DNA from: Rhodococcus sp. IEGM 1409
Lineage (GTDB): Bacteria; Actinomycetota; Actinomycetes; Mycobacteriales; Mycobacteriaceae
Assembly: GCF_030056735.1 (NCBI RefSeq)
Contig: NZ_JASHKN010000001.1
Location: forward strand, 744,001 to 808,000
Direction: 5' to 3'
DNA length: 64,000 nt
The position numbers and the translations under genes are program-made. A model generated the notes under the pieces. The model worked only from the letters and a program-made list of their open reading frames with translations, was not told where the DNA came from and searched no databases. Within the stretch, counting starts at the first letter, position 1. The number at the start of each line of letters is the position of its first letter. Below, one piece after another: positions 26,973 to 36,939 of this stretch.

Positions 26973-27192
26973 GATTGCCGACCAGTGAGCAGCCGAGCCC
27001 CGCCGAATTCGAGATTTCGTTCGAGAACCGAACTCACAGCCTGTCCACCCATAACGAACAACTTAGACAGAATCGGCAGAACACGCGAGGGCCGTGCGTC
27101 TCAAAAACTCGTCCGTTTTGTCTCAATATGTGGGCTCTGTCACTATCGGTGATTATTTGCGGGAGAGTGACTGCAGCCTGTGGGATCTGACA

Positions 27193-27210
27193 TATCATGC
27201 CCGCGTGTCG
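27193..27210 (+). promoter_or_regulatory. -10 box and leaderless start of the AraC gene
   Basis: TATCAT at 27193-27198 lies 6 bp before GTG 27205 with no Shine-Dalgarno sequence between. This spacing places transcription start on or next to the GTG, the pattern of leaderless actinobacterial genes. It supports starting the protein at 27205 (or ATG 27211) rather than the upstream ATG at 27094. Confidence 0.6.
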
Positions 27211-28206
27211 ATGAATTCCGCACGCATTCGCGTGTCGACCCGATCGGTCGCCCCTGCAGATGCCGACGACTTCTGGCGCGGTGCGACGCGTCCGTTCTTC
27301 GTCACCGAGCCGGTGGGTGCCGACACTCCACTCGAAGGCTCGATATCCGCTCTGCCCATCGGGACCTCGTTGATCGGTGAAACTACCTTCAATGCGCAGA
27401 AGTACACCCGAAACAAAATTGTCATCGCCGAGAGCGGACTCGACGATCAGTACATGATCCAGGTCGTCCTCGACGGGCAGGTGAGTGGTGATGCCGAGGG
27501 GGTGGATTTTGTCGCCCGCCCAGGGGACGTCACGTTCTTCGACCTAGGGCGCACCTGGACCGCCGAAGCCGAGGCGACAGGGCGCACCATCACGCTCCTC
27601 GCCCCGCGCTCTCTCGTCGAGGCCGAGTCCAAGGGTCGTTCCCTCCACGGGACGGTCCTGCGCGGCGTTCCTGCCTTCGTTCTCGCTCAGTGCATGCAAT
27701 CGGTCGTACTGGCGCTGCCGCATATCGACCCCGATGCTGCGGCGGGCTACGAGGACGTCGTCGCTTCCCTTCTGCGCGTCAGCTTGGGCATCGCCGAGCC
27801 GGACTTGTTGCCGCGGCCCGATCACTCTCTCCGCGATCGTGCGTACGCCTACATTGCCGAGCATCTCTCCGAGACTTGGCTGGGGCCGACGACCATGTGC
27901 GCGGCGTTGTCGGTTTCCCGGGCACAGCTCTACCGTGCATTCGCGTCCGACGGCGGAATTGCTCTTGTCATAAGGCGCAAGCGTCTCGAACTCGTGTATC
28001 GCGAGTTGACCCGAGCCGAGATGCCGAACGAAACGATCGAAGCGCTGGCGCAGCGTTGCGGCTTCACGTCCAAGTCCCAGTTGGCGCGCGCGTTCAAGGG
28101 CTTCTACGGGATGACCCCGAGCCAGGCCCGTTCCGATGGCAGACGCACGATCGGAGACCCGTCGATCGCGCGTCTGCACCGCCGCCTCCAGTTCTTCAGC
28201 CCTTGA
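27205..28206 (+). CDS. AraC-family transcriptional regulator
   Basis: A 333-aa regulator. The N-terminal half (about 15-190) resembles the AraC-binding-like sensor domain of XylS/NahR-like AraC members. The C-terminal about 100 residues are the two-HTH AraC domain: LGPTTMCAALSVSRAQLYRA for the first helix pair and ETIEALAQRCGFTSKSQLAR with KGFYGMTPSQAR for the second. It is probably translated from a leaderless GTG. A cis target may be the small membrane protein gene 50 bp downstream or the divergent LAL gene. The effector is unknown. Confidence 0.88.
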   Translation: MSMNSARIRVSTRSVAPADADDFWRGATRPFFVTEPVGADTPLEGSISALPIGTSLIGETTFNAQKYTRNKIVIAESGLDDQYMIQVVLDGQVSGDAEGVDFVARPGDVTFFDLGRTWTAEAEATGRTITLLAPRSLVEAESKGRSLHGTVLRGVPAFVLAQCMQSVVLALPHIDPDAAAGYEDVVASLLRVSLGIAEPDLLPRPDHSLRDRAYAYIAEHLSETWLGPTTMCAALSVSRAQLYRAFASDGGIALVIRRKRLELVYRELTRAEMPNETIEALAQRCGFTSKSQLARAFKGFYGMTPSQARSDGRRTIGDPSIARLHRRLQFFSP

Positions 28207-28255
28207 ATCGCAATACTTCACAGCCTCGGGATCGTGCCTGTGTTCTAGTTGATCC

Positions 28256-28690
28256 ATGAGCTGGGTCGACAAGGAACTGAGTCTGGCCGCGCTTACCGGC
28301 GCAGTCACAGGTGTCGCCGTGATGATCCCGATAGTCGGCGATGGAGCATGGTCCTGGGTAGGACTGTTCGTACCCGCATTCATCGGAGCGCTGGTCGGGC
28401 TGATAGTTGGATCCAGCGCTGTTGCAGGCGGGCGTTGTGCGCTGAGCACAGGGCACAAATGGCCGGCGCGCACAGTCCGCCGCTGGAAGCATCGATTCGC
28501 TGCGTACTCGACAATGGCGGTGACGCTACTGGTTGCCGGAGTGTTCATGTCGGCTGTCATCGCTACGGGTGACCCGGTGCGAGACGCCGGAGGATTCCCG
28601 ACGTCCTTGATCGTACTGGCGGTCATCGCGGTAGTGACGTACGTGTTCTCCTACGTGCTCGCCCCGGTCCAGACCTCCGAAACTCCGTAA
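28256..28690 (+). CDS. Small four-helix membrane protein of unknown function
   Basis: A 144-aa protein with four hydrophobic segments (about 10-27, 33-55, 80-101 and 115-136) and a basic loop (KWPARTVRRWKHRF) between the second and third. It starts at ATG 28256, 49 bp after the AraC gene on the same strand. No family was recognised. Co-transcription with the regulator is possible but not shown. Confidence 0.65.
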   Translation: MSWVDKELSLAALTGAVTGVAVMIPIVGDGAWSWVGLFVPAFIGALVGLIVGSSAVAGGRCALSTGHKWPARTVRRWKHRFAAYSTMAVTLLVAGVFMSAVIATGDPVRDAGGFPTSLIVLAVIAVVTYVFSYVLAPVQTSETP

Positions 28691-28775
28691 GCAACTCTGC
28701 TTCATCACAATTCAGCACTCGAACCGCGGTAGCGGCCAACGAACTATCCACACCAGGCAGCGAGCTCGGATCACC

Positions 28776-28880
28776 TCAGCTGGAAATGAACCGAAGAACA
28801 AACTGCTCGATGCCTTCCGATATGACCTTGGTGAGGGCGGTGAAGTCGTTCGACCAACGTTGAATGTCCAAGCTGCTCAT
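28776..28880 (-). CDS. Probable 34-aa amphipathic peptide
   Basis: A short frame, ATG at 28880 to TGA at 28776, encodes MSSLDIQRWSNDF followed by a helical C-terminus (TALTKVISEGIEQF, then VLRFISS). It has a near-ideal ribosome site (GGAGG complement, 28887-28891) 6 bp before the ATG. The peptide alternates hydrophobic and polar residues in an amphipathic-helix pattern and has no cysteine. It recalls, without clear homology, the 45-57-aa PorH/PorA channel peptides of corynebacteria. Nothing else in the region overlaps it convincingly. Confidence 0.5.
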   Translation of the reverse strand: MSSLDIQRWSNDFTALTKVISEGIEQFVLRFISS

Positions 28881-29181
28881 TGATTTCCTCCGGTCTACGT
28901 CCGCTGCCTGTGACCGCATGACGTATGCGAGGCATCGGTCGCGCACTGGAACTATCTGCGAAAATGCGGTTTCCGTTACCGCTGGACCGACCGAACAGCG
29001 ACACAGGTTCCTGCGAACCCTGGTACTGCAGATTCGTCGAACTGTTGCAACAGCACCGTGCAGAGTTCGAGCGGAAAGCGCCAACCACCAAAAGTATTAG
29101 CTCGAAAGAACTACGATCCGCGCGCTTTCCGGGCTCACAAGACCCACAGCGCACCGACGGCGATAAGGGCGAATTGACCGC
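28881..29181. other. Intergenic region without a clear gene
   Basis: About 300 bp between the small peptide gene and the end of the TolB-like gene. Open frames on both strands lack ribosome sites, codon bias or family signs. Presumably it carries the promoter of the peptide gene. Nothing else was identified. Confidence 0.4.
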
Positions 29182-30069
29182 TCAGCTACCCCCGCCGATA
29201 CTCGGCATCTGGGCAGTGATCGAACGCGGCGTCAATCGTTTCTGGTCGGAACCATCAGGATTCATGGACGCAATCTCTGCGCGGTTCCCGGTAGCGATGT
29301 CGACAACCGTCTCACCCGATTGCGTCGTTGCCCTGGTGTAGATAATGCGTGAGCCGTCAGGCGTGAACTTCGGATGCACTGCGTAAGTGTCTGTCAGAGC
29401 AGTGATTTCGCCTCCACCAGATGGCATCGAGTAGATCTCGGAGCCGTGGTTCCCGCCGCGGTTGCTCGAGAAGACCAGGGTGGAACCGTCAGGTGAGAAG
29501 GCGGGGTCCGCGTTCCAAAACTGGTCCCGCAGAACCACCTTCGATTCACCACCGGCCATCGGTGCAGCAACGATATACCCGCCGACGGTGAAGAGCACCC
29601 GCGAACCGTCCGGCGAGAAGGTGATGCCAGATCCGCCCTGTCCCTCGACAATCACGCGGACGTCGGAACCGTCTGTGTTCATGATGCTGACACCGCTGCC
29701 ACTGCTGAAGGCGACGCGGGAGCCGTCCGGGGAGAAAACTGCGTATTGACCGCCCTCACGAATCGTGCGGGATTCACTCGAATCGAGATCCACCAGTTCG
29801 ATGAACCTACCTCCGCGGATGTACACCAATTGTGTGCCGTCCGGTGAGAGCGCAGCGGAGTGGCCGTAAAGACTGTCAGTGCTGTCGTCACCGACCGTAG
29901 GGCTGACCTGCCGGAGGCCGCTGCCGTCCAGATTGGCCACGAAGACCTGGCCCCATCCGTCGTCGAACGACATGATCAACGGCGCTCGAGGCGGCGCGGA
30001 CACCTCGGCGCAACCCGCAACAAGGATCGTCGACGCGACAAGAACTCGCAACAATCGGGACAAGGCCAT
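29182..30069 (-). CDS. TolB-like beta-propeller lipoprotein
   Basis: A 295-aa lipoprotein starting at ATG 30069: signal MALSRLLRVLVASTILVAGC with lipobox VAGC. The body is made of repeated WD40-like PD40 blades, each with an FSPDGSRV-type motif (ALSPDGTQLVY, VFSPDGSRVAF, TFSPDGSRVLF, AFSPDGSTLVF, KFTPDGSRIIY). At least five to six blades are visible. It is probably a periplasmic/outer-face protein-binding propeller. The frame runs on to 30126, but only the internal ATG places the lipobox correctly. The partner is unknown. Confidence 0.85.
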   Translation of the reverse strand: MALSRLLRVLVASTILVAGCAEVSAPPRAPLIMSFDDGWGQVFVANLDGSGLRQVSPTVGDDSTDSLYGHSAALSPDGTQLVYIRGGRFIELVDLDSSESRTIREGGQYAVFSPDGSRVAFSSGSGVSIMNTDGSDVRVIVEGQGGSGITFSPDGSRVLFTVGGYIVAAPMAGGESKVVLRDQFWNADPAFSPDGSTLVFSSNRGGNHGSEIYSMPSGGGEITALTDTYAVHPKFTPDGSRIIYTRATTQSGETVVDIATGNRAEIASMNPDGSDQKRLTPRSITAQMPSIGGGS

Positions 30070-30141
30070 CCGTCGATCATGCACCAAACGCGGACGCCAC
30101 TCCAGGAAGTAGGCGAAGTCCCCCAAGGGAATCAGCCCTGC

Positions 30142-31005
30142 TTACTCACTTCGTTGATTTCGTCTGGCGACGATGGCGAAGTTCAGGGGGATCCTCGGAG
30201 CGTGGTCCGACAGAGTCCATCCGTTGGCGCACGCAATGAGTTCGGGGAAGGCCGGCCAGTCCATGTAGGGAAGTTCCGAAACTGATTCGATATGAAGGCC
30301 CGCATCCAGCAAGGAACCAATGACCTCGCCAAGGTCGTGGCGCCATTCGTGGTTTGTGGCGTGCGCTATCTGTCCGTCGGAGCTCCCGGTGTAGGTCGCA
30401 GAGTCTTCGTACGAACGCACGCCGCCTCCGGAGAGGTAGTCGTCGGTGATCGTCCACGGTTCGAATGCCATTGCGCCGAGGATCGGATGATCGTCGCGAA
30501 TCTGAAACACCCCACCCGGCTCGAGGAGGTCGTGGATCGACCGAGCCCAGGTGGCGAGTTCCGGCAACCAGACGATGGTCCCGGCGCTGGTGACGATCGT
30601 GTCGAAACGCCTGTCGACAAGCGTCGAAGCGAATCGCGCATCACCTTCCACCCAGGTGATCCGGCGGTCGTCGGCCTTTGCGATACGAGCTGCGTGGTGC
30701 AGAGAGTTGGGCGAGAGATCAAGCCCGTGCACGTCGATCGCACCAAGTCGCGCCCAGGAGATGGTGTCGATCCCGATGTGGCACTGTAAATGTAGGAGCG
30801 AGCGACCCCGCACTCCTGACTCCGGCAGATGCGGGGCCAGAATCGACAAGTCGTTCTGCACAACTGTGGAAATGGTCGCTCCGTTGGCGAGAAACCCACC
30901 GACGTCATACATTTCGGAGCGCACATGCACATCGGCGCGATCATCCCAATTCGCCTTGTTGCCGGCGATGGCTTCGGACTCGTGCTTCGCTTCTGCCCCG
31001 TGCAT
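30142..31005 (-). CDS. Class I SAM-dependent methyltransferase
   Basis: A 287-aa protein. The SAM motif I region reads LLHLQCHIGIDTISWARLG (residues about 69-87), followed by the acidic end of strand 2 (DVHGLDLS) and motif post-I (ITWVEGDARF). A C-terminal region seen in small-molecule methyltransferases follows. The ATG at 31005 is preceded by GGAGGGGG (complement 31011-31018) and is preferred to the frame start at 31047. The substrate is unknown. It lies 72 bp upstream of the TolB-like lipoprotein on the same strand, so the two could share a transcript. Confidence 0.82.
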   Translation of the reverse strand: MHGAEAKHESEAIAGNKANWDDRADVHVRSEMYDVGGFLANGATISTVVQNDLSILAPHLPESGVRGRSLLHLQCHIGIDTISWARLGAIDVHGLDLSPNSLHHAARIAKADDRRITWVEGDARFASTLVDRRFDTIVTSAGTIVWLPELATWARSIHDLLEPGGVFQIRDDHPILGAMAFEPWTITDDYLSGGGVRSYEDSATYTGSSDGQIAHATNHEWRHDLGEVIGSLLDAGLHIESVSELPYMDWPAFPELIACANGWTLSDHAPRIPLNFAIVARRNQRSE

Positions 31006-31099
31006 CGCTACCCCCTCCGAGATCGGCCTGAACTGCCTTTCTAACACGTCTGTAGTCGTGTTCGCGGTCGTGTTCTCGAGGACACTTTCTTTTACCGCA

Positions 31100-32002
31100 T
31101 CAGACGGTCACTTCTTCGAGCGGTTTTTCCTCGTGGCTCGCAGCGCCGAAGACGGCCACGGCGACGGCACCGGCGATCGCTCCGACGAAGCCGACGATGG
31201 CAAGCCATTCCAGGCCCGGTCGCGACGCGTCGCCGAGCACCACGACGCCGACGATTCCCGGCACTACCGTCTCGCCGACGACAAGGGCCGCCGTCGCTCC
31301 GTTGACGGACCCCAGTTGCAGCGCGACCGTGTGCAGATAGAAACCGCCCAGACCCGAGACGAGGATTGCCCACCCGGCCGGATCGCGGAGCATCGTGCCG
31401 ATTTCGAACGGATCGATTCCGTAGACCACGCGTACGGCAATGGCCAGACAGCCGAACAGCACACCCGAGATCAGCCCGGCGACAACTGCTGCGCGTGAGC
31501 CCAACCATCGGATCAAACCGATGCCGATCGACAAGATCAACGCCGAGCCCAGAAGGACACCCCAGTGGACGACGTCATCGGAACTCCCGCCGCCCGCGTG
31601 ACCCGACGACAAGCCGAGCAGCAGGAGCGATCCGATCACAGCGGCGATCGCGAACCAGTCGCGACGATGCAACTGGATGCCGAGGACCACGGTCCCCAGC
31701 ACCGCCGTGATGACGAGATTGGCGCTGACCACTGTCTGCGACAAGAACAGTGGAATGAGCCGCGCGGAGATCGCACTACCGGCGAATCCGACCGCATCGA
31801 GCACGGTGCCCAGGATGAACGACGCCGTCAGCGCGGCTGCGAACGTCGAACGCAAGGTCGGACCACCCGACGCCGTCACGTGCCCGGCCTCGCCCCGCTG
31901 CTCGGCGGCAGCTGCCGACTTGCGCGCACCGTACGCCTGCAGCACCGATGCAACGCCGTATCCGACACACGCCACGATCGCGGCAATCAGTCCGATCAGC
32001 AT
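31100..32002 (-). CDS. DMT-superfamily (EamA-like) permease
   Basis: A 300-aa membrane protein with about nine or ten hydrophobic helices and a duplicated half structure. Recognisable segments are GYGVASVLQAYGARKSA near the N-terminus, LSQTVVSANLVITAVLGTVV and LVVGETVVPGIVGVVVLGD. It is probably a metabolite exporter of the drug/metabolite transporter superfamily. The start ATG is at 32002, 151 bp downstream of the sthA stop on the same strand. The substrate is unknown. Confidence 0.8.
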   Translation of the reverse strand: MLIGLIAAIVACVGYGVASVLQAYGARKSAAAAEQRGEAGHVTASGGPTLRSTFAAALTASFILGTVLDAVGFAGSAISARLIPLFLSQTVVSANLVITAVLGTVVLGIQLHRRDWFAIAAVIGSLLLLGLSSGHAGGGSSDDVVHWGVLLGSALILSIGIGLIRWLGSRAAVVAGLISGVLFGCLAIAVRVVYGIDPFEIGTMLRDPAGWAILVSGLGGFYLHTVALQLGSVNGATAALVVGETVVPGIVGVVVLGDASRPGLEWLAIVGFVGAIAGAVAVAVFGAASHEEKPLEEVTV

Positions 32003-32153
32003 CGAAAGTCCACACGAAGTTCCAGGGCAATGGTCATAGAGGTAAACCCTGCCCTAATTCCCCAGTCCTGACATCACCCTCAGGTATTCGAACAAGTGCT
32101 ACCCGAGAAGTACACCGACCAACCCCGACCGGTACCTGAGGACACCTGGACCC

Positions 32154-33566
32154 CTAGTGGAACTGCTTGAGAGCCCTGATCTTGTTCATGACGTCGAGCG
32201 CCGCCACCTTGTACGCCTCGGACAGCGTCGGATAGTTGAAGACGGCGTCGACGAGGTATTCGACGGTCCCGCCACACCCCATCACCGCTTGACCGATATG
32301 CACGAGATCCGTTGCACCCGAGCCGAAGATATGAACACCGAGCAGTTTCAGGTCATCCGTCGAGACCAGGATCTTGAGCATTCCGTAGGTGTCACCGCCG
32401 ATCTGCCCACGCGCGAGTTCACGGTATCGGGAAACCCCGACCTCGTACGGCACCGACTCCTTGGTCAGATCCACTTCGGTGGCGCCGACGTACGACACCT
32501 CGGGAATCGAGTAGATGCCTATCGGCTGCAGATCCATCAGCTTCGCGCCGGGTTCGTCGAAGGCATGGTAGGCCGCGAGTCGACCCTGATCCATCGACGT
32601 CGCCGCCAATGCCGGGAATCCGATGACGTCACCGACGGCGTAGATGTGTTCGACCTTGGTGCGGAAATTGTCGTCGACGTAGATACGCCCACGTTCGTCT
32701 GCCTCCAGCCCGGCGTTCTCCAGCGCTAGTGGCGCTGTGAGACCTTGACGTCCAGCCGAGTACATCACGGTCTCGGCGGGAATCTGCTTGCCGCTGCGCA
32801 GCGTCGTGAGCGTTCCGTTCGCTCCGACGTCGACGGCCGTCACTTCCTCACCGAATCGGAAGGTGACCGCCAGATCGCGCAGATGGAACCGCAGCGATTC
32901 GATGACCTCGGGGTCACAGAAGTCCAGCATCGACGTTCTCTTCTCGACGACGGTGACCTTGGTGCCGAGCGCCGCGAACATCGACGCGTACTCGATACCG
33001 ATCACTCCCGCACCCACCACGACCATGGTGGTCGGGATGGAGGTCAGATCGAGGATTCCATCGGAGTCGAGCACCCGGTGACTGTCGAAGGACACGCCAG
33101 ACGGACGGGCAGGCAACGTCCCGGTCGCGATCACGACGAATTTCGCAGTGATCGTCATCTTGTCTCCGCGCGAGGCGTCCTCGACGAGGATGGTGTGCTC
33201 GTCGACGAACGAGCCGACCCCCACCAACAATTCGACACGGTTGCGCAGGAGCTGAGATCGCACGACTTCGATCTCTTTGGTGATGACGTGCTGGGTTCGC
33301 GCCAGCAGGTCGGCCGGAGTGATGTTCTCCTTGACGCGGTAACTCGCGCCGTACAGTTCGCGCTGGTTCATCCCGGTCAGGTAGAGAACCGCCTCGCGCA
33401 GTGTTTTCGACGGAATGGTGCCGGTGTTGACGCACACTCCCCCGAGCATGTTGCCTTTCTCGACCATCGCCACCCGTTTACCCAGCTTGGCGGCCGCGAT
33501 GGCAGCCTTCTGCCCACCCGGGCCGGAGCCGATCACAACCAGGTCGTATTCCATCGGATCAGTCAT
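32154..33566 (-). CDS. sthA: Soluble (Si-specific) NAD(P)+ transhydrogenase
   Basis: A 470-aa flavoprotein that transfers reducing equivalents between NADPH and NAD. FAD motif [20 protein letters not shown] is near residue 8. The redox-loop position reads [13 protein letters not shown]: the second cysteine of the disulfide reductases is replaced by threonine, as in SthA/UdhA. The NAD(P)-binding motif [16 protein letters not shown] lies near 180 and the second FAD motif at [17 protein letters not shown]. All domains including the C-terminal dimer interface are present. It is monocistronic or leads a short transcript with the DMT permease. Confidence 0.94.
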   Translation of the reverse strand: MTDPMEYDLVVIGSGPGGQKAAIAAAKLGKRVAMVEKGNMLGGVCVNTGTIPSKTLREAVLYLTGMNQRELYGASYRVKENITPADLLARTQHVITKEIEVVRSQLLRNRVELLVGVGSFVDEHTILVEDASRGDKMTITAKFVVIATGTLPARPSGVSFDSHRVLDSDGILDLTSIPTTMVVVGAGVIGIEYASMFAALGTKVTVVEKRTSMLDFCDPEVIESLRFHLRDLAVTFRFGEEVTAVDVGANGTLTTLRSGKQIPAETVMYSAGRQGLTAPLALENAGLEADERGRIYVDDNFRTKVEHIYAVGDVIGFPALAATSMDQGRLAAYHAFDEPGAKLMDLQPIGIYSIPEVSYVGATEVDLTKESVPYEVGVSRYRELARGQIGGDTYGMLKILVSTDDLKLLGVHIFGSGATDLVHIGQAVMGCGGTVEYLVDAVFNYPTLSEAYKVAALDVMNKIRALKQFH

Positions 33567-34037
33567 CGCTTACAGATACCGTCTGCATACGACCGGCAGA
33601 TGCCGAGCATGTCAATACTCGGTGAACAATCCGCGGCACCGGTTCGCACGCCTGCCCCATACGAACCTTGTTGCAATGAAAAGAGATACACCACCAACTT
33701 TTCGAAACTTGCTACACACAAACATATTTCACTATTTGCATGTTCGAATATGTCGCGATTTCGCAGCTGTTGCAGCAGGTTGATGAAATTTGTTTCACCA
33801 CAGAGTGATTGATCGATAAACTGACAGGTGACCAGGGCCGTAAACCGGATGTCCAGTATTCGAATTGTCCGAAATAACGAGCGGAATGTTCCTCGTCACA
33901 TCCCGGGCCGAAGCAGTTGCGCGCAGCCTCGGGTCGCGTTCTACTTGCCTTGACTAATCATCTGTCACTCTCGGTTACAAACATCCGCCCCGTCCACGAT
34001 CCCCACCTTTCGCCATCTCGAGAGATCAGGTTTCCCA
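33567..34037. other. Intergenic region, AT-richer, upstream of the condensation-protein trio
   Basis: 471 bp between divergent genes sthA and the first condensation gene. The stretch from about 33670 to 33830 is noticeably AT-richer than its surroundings. It contains TTCGAA-type short palindromes near 33742 and 33860. No gene, terminator or recognised operator could be supported. Confidence 0.4.
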
Positions 34038-35534
34038 ATGGAATTCACGGAACTTGCCGACTATCCCTTACCGCCTGGGACCGTCACCGAGTGGACTCCC
34101 GCCGCGGTGAATCCGCGCGAGCAGTGGCCGGTCGACCAGCGCCCCGCCAGCTACATTCACGAAGCACACTTGAAACATGCCGAACTGGCGAAACAGCAGG
34201 TGCACCATCAGATCGACGGATGCACTCCGTCCTGGTTGGGTACCTCGTTTCGCATCCACGACCGACTCGACCGAAGGATCTGGGCAGCCGCACTCGATCA
34301 TTGGATCGATCGCCACGAAGTGCTCCGGACACACGTCGCCACAGAGGGCGAAGCGATAGTCCGACGCACCGCGGAGCCCGGAGACGTCCGGATTCTGGGC
34401 ACCGAAGTCGGGCACCTGGCGTCCTCGATGTCCGTCTTCACGCATCTGCAGCAACTGCTCGACCGCTCGACCGATCCACTTGTCTGGCCTGCATATCAAT
34501 TCGCGACGATTGAAAGCCCCAACCATTTCACCGTGGTTTTCGCCGCTGATCATGCTCTGCTGGACGGATATTCGGTTGCGCTGACCGCGCACGAACTGCA
34601 GACGATCTACCGATCGTTGAGCGGGGGAAGCTCTCCCTCACCATCGGAGACCGGGAGCTACATCGACTTCGGCGCCACGGAACGAGATCTCGTGGAACAC
34701 GCGGACTGCTCCCACCCTGCGGTGCAGACGTGGCGTGAGTTCTACACGCACGGTGCGGCTCCGTTCTTTCCGGCGTTACCCGAACCGGTCACCGGACGCC
34801 GAGTTCCTCAGCAAAGCCTGTCCGCCTGGCTTCTGAGCGCCCGGGGAGCCGAACGCCTGGCAGAAGCGAGCAAGCGCAGCAACCAAGGATTCCTGGCCGC
34901 GATACTCGCGTGCGCGGCCAAAGTGACCGGCGATCTCACCGGTGCAGACGAATTCCGAGTTGTCGTGCCACAACACACCCGTTCGGAGCTTCGATGGGCT
35001 GCGTCGCTGGGATGGTTCATCGGTGTTGTGCCGGTGAGGATTCCGATTGCTCCCACTGCTACCGTGAGCGATCTGGCCCAGATTGCCGGCGCGGAGATAC
35101 GACGGGTCCGACCCGCAGCGGCCTTGCCGTATTCGAAAGTGTGCGAGCTGATCGACTGCCCGCAGCACCTGCCGTTCGTGCTCTCCTACATGGACGTTCG
35201 TCACGTTCCCGGCGCCGATCAGTGGATGAGCTGGCAGACCAGAGGCCTTCGTAGTCGCGATCATTCGGGAACCGACGTCTACATCTGGCTGACGCGGACG
35301 CCGGAAGGGCTCAATCTGGCCATTCGTCACCCGGGCAATGCGCGCACGAGTCGCCAGATCCATCAGTTCGCCGGGCTGCTACGCCGTGAGATGGAGGATT
35401 TTGCCTTCCTGACCGAAACATCCGCACCTCCGACCAACACCGCTGCACCGATCGAGGAGAACTCCCATGGAAATGACACCCATCGATCTCTGGGCACCGA
35501 AAGCCGGGACGCTCACCGAGTTCAGGCCTACTGA
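34038..35534 (+). CDS. Stand-alone condensation-domain / PapA-like acyltransferase 1
   Basis: A 498-aa protein of the chloramphenicol acetyltransferase / condensation-domain fold. The catalytic motif is DHALLDG (H172, D176, G177), a version of HHxxxDG with the first histidine replaced by aspartate. A second conserved segment, SLGWFIGVVPVRI, matches the latch/floor region of PapA proteins and C-domains. Nothing else is attached: no carrier protein or adenylation domain. It would transfer an acyl group to an alcohol or amine. It is the first of three consecutive paralogues; the next gene starts 68 bp before its stop. Confidence 0.82.
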   Translation: MEFTELADYPLPPGTVTEWTPAAVNPREQWPVDQRPASYIHEAHLKHAELAKQQVHHQIDGCTPSWLGTSFRIHDRLDRRIWAAALDHWIDRHEVLRTHVATEGEAIVRRTAEPGDVRILGTEVGHLASSMSVFTHLQQLLDRSTDPLVWPAYQFATIESPNHFTVVFAADHALLDGYSVALTAHELQTIYRSLSGGSSPSPSETGSYIDFGATERDLVEHADCSHPAVQTWREFYTHGAAPFFPALPEPVTGRRVPQQSLSAWLLSARGAERLAEASKRSNQGFLAAILACAAKVTGDLTGADEFRVVVPQHTRSELRWAASLGWFIGVVPVRIPIAPTATVSDLAQIAGAEIRRVRPAAALPYSKVCELIDCPQHLPFVLSYMDVRHVPGADQWMSWQTRGLRSRDHSGTDVYIWLTRTPEGLNLAIRHPGNARTSRQIHQFAGLLRREMEDFAFLTETSAPPTNTAAPIEENSHGNDTHRSLGTESRDAHRVQAY

Positions 35535-36939
35535 GCAATCCCTGGCGGCGGCATCCAGGGCACCACGGAGCGACCAACGGCTCTCGTTCCTACAAGAGGG
35601 ACACATTCGTACCGCCGACCACAAGCGTGCACAAGGCGTCGACTGGTCACCGTGGATCGGATTCACCTTCACTTTGCCGGGTGATCTCGATCGGGAGGCA
35701 CTGCGGCGGGCGGTGGAGGCTTTTGTCTTGCGGCACAACACACTGCACAGTTGGTTCGAGGTCAGACCATCCGAAGATCCCGCCGGTAGTGGGGTCATCG
35801 ACCGTCGGGTGGTGGATGCGTCGACGATCGAACTCACGCCGCACAGCGTCGGTCCCCTGAACACGACAGATGCGGTTCGCGAGCATGTGAGCCGAAGTTT
35901 CGCCGGCGATACCAGCCCACTGCAGTGGCCCTCGTTCATCAGTGGCGCCGTCGAACATGGTGCGGGCGCCGGCTTCACCATCTACTACGGCGTCGATCAC
36001 TCGCACACCGACGGTCTGTCGCTGATGCTGGGCGTCGAAGAACTTCGTGCGCTGTACGTCGCCGAAAGCGCCGGCATCGACGATCAACTCCCCTCTCCCG
36101 GCAGCTATGTCGAGTACAGCGGCGAAGAACGGGCAGCCGCAGGGAACCTCGACCTGGCCGCAGCGCCTGTGCAGCAGTGGATTTCGATTCTCGCGGCCAA
36201 TACCGGACAACTCCCGACGTTCCCCCTCGACCTCGGCGTGGCGCGGGACGAGCAGACCCGGTCGACCCGCACACATATCGACGTTCTCGACAGCGACGAA
36301 TCGGCGGCGTTCGCAGCGCTGTGCAAGTCCACTGGCGTCGGCTTCTCCACGGGGATATTCGCAGCCCTCGCCCTCACAGAGATCGAGGTCGCGGACAGAG
36401 CGAACTACTTCGCGCTCAACGCAGTCGGTACTCGATCCGATCCGAAATACCTCTATTCTCAAGGCTGGTTCATCAATCTCGTCCCGGTCTCGTTCACGCT
36501 GAGTGGTGTCACGAGCTTCACCGATGCACTCCCCCTCGCCCACGCTGCTCGCGCCGCAGTGAAGGGGCTCGCGGACGTGTCCATTCATTCGGTGATCGCC
36601 GAGGTGTCGAAGTTGACCGGATCCGACATCGGCGGAACGTCGGTCCCACCCATGGTGTCGTACATCGACATGCGCCTGATTCCAGGTGCCGAGCACCACG
36701 ACGAACTCGAAGCGCGCGCACTGGGTGGACCTGGAACGACGGGTGATCTGTCGATGTGGATCAACAGGAAGGAAGACCGTACGTATGTGATGGTCAGTTT
36801 TCCCGACACCGAGCAGGCGCACACATCGGTGGATCGGTACCTTCGACACCTCCGCAACGTCCTGAGAACGGTCGCTGATACCGGCGACTACCGCGTCGTT
36901 CGTCAGGCGGATGCACGTCAGGAAGTGGAGACCGCCTGA
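35467..36939 (+). CDS. Stand-alone condensation-domain / PapA-like acyltransferase 2
   Basis: A 490-aa paralogue of its neighbours. Catalytic motif DHSHTDG (H178, D182, G183); downstream segment SQGWFINLVPVSF. The N-terminus (GTLTEFRP) aligns with that of the first protein (GTVTEWTP), which supports ATG 35467 as the start although it lies 68 bp inside the preceding gene. GAGGAG at 35454-35459 precedes it by 7 bp. Its stop shares one base with the next start (TGATG, 36937-36941). The partners and substrates are unknown. The overlaps imply tight co-expression and perhaps a complex. Confidence 0.82.
   Translation: MEMTPIDLWAPKAGTLTEFRPTEQSLAAASRAPRSDQRLSFLQEGHIRTADHKRAQGVDWSPWIGFTFTLPGDLDREALRRAVEAFVLRHNTLHSWFEVRPSEDPAGSGVIDRRVVDASTIELTPHSVGPLNTTDAVREHVSRSFAGDTSPLQWPSFISGAVEHGAGAGFTIYYGVDHSHTDGLSLMLGVEELRALYVAESAGIDDQLPSPGSYVEYSGEERAAAGNLDLAAAPVQQWISILAANTGQLPTFPLDLGVARDEQTRSTRTHIDVLDSDESAAFAALCKSTGVGFSTGIFAALALTEIEVADRANYFALNAVGTRSDPKYLYSQGWFINLVPVSFTLSGVTSFTDALPLAHAARAAVKGLADVSIHSVIAEVSKLTGSDIGGTSVPPMVSYIDMRLIPGAEHHDELEARALGGPGTTGDLSMWINRKEDRTYVMVSFPDTEQAHTSVDRYLRHLRNVLRTVADTGDYRVVRQADARQEVETA

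Noticed and set aside
27544-28626. A 360-codon minus-strand frame across the AraC and small membrane genes
   Set aside because: It opposes a complete AraC regulator and has no ribosome site.
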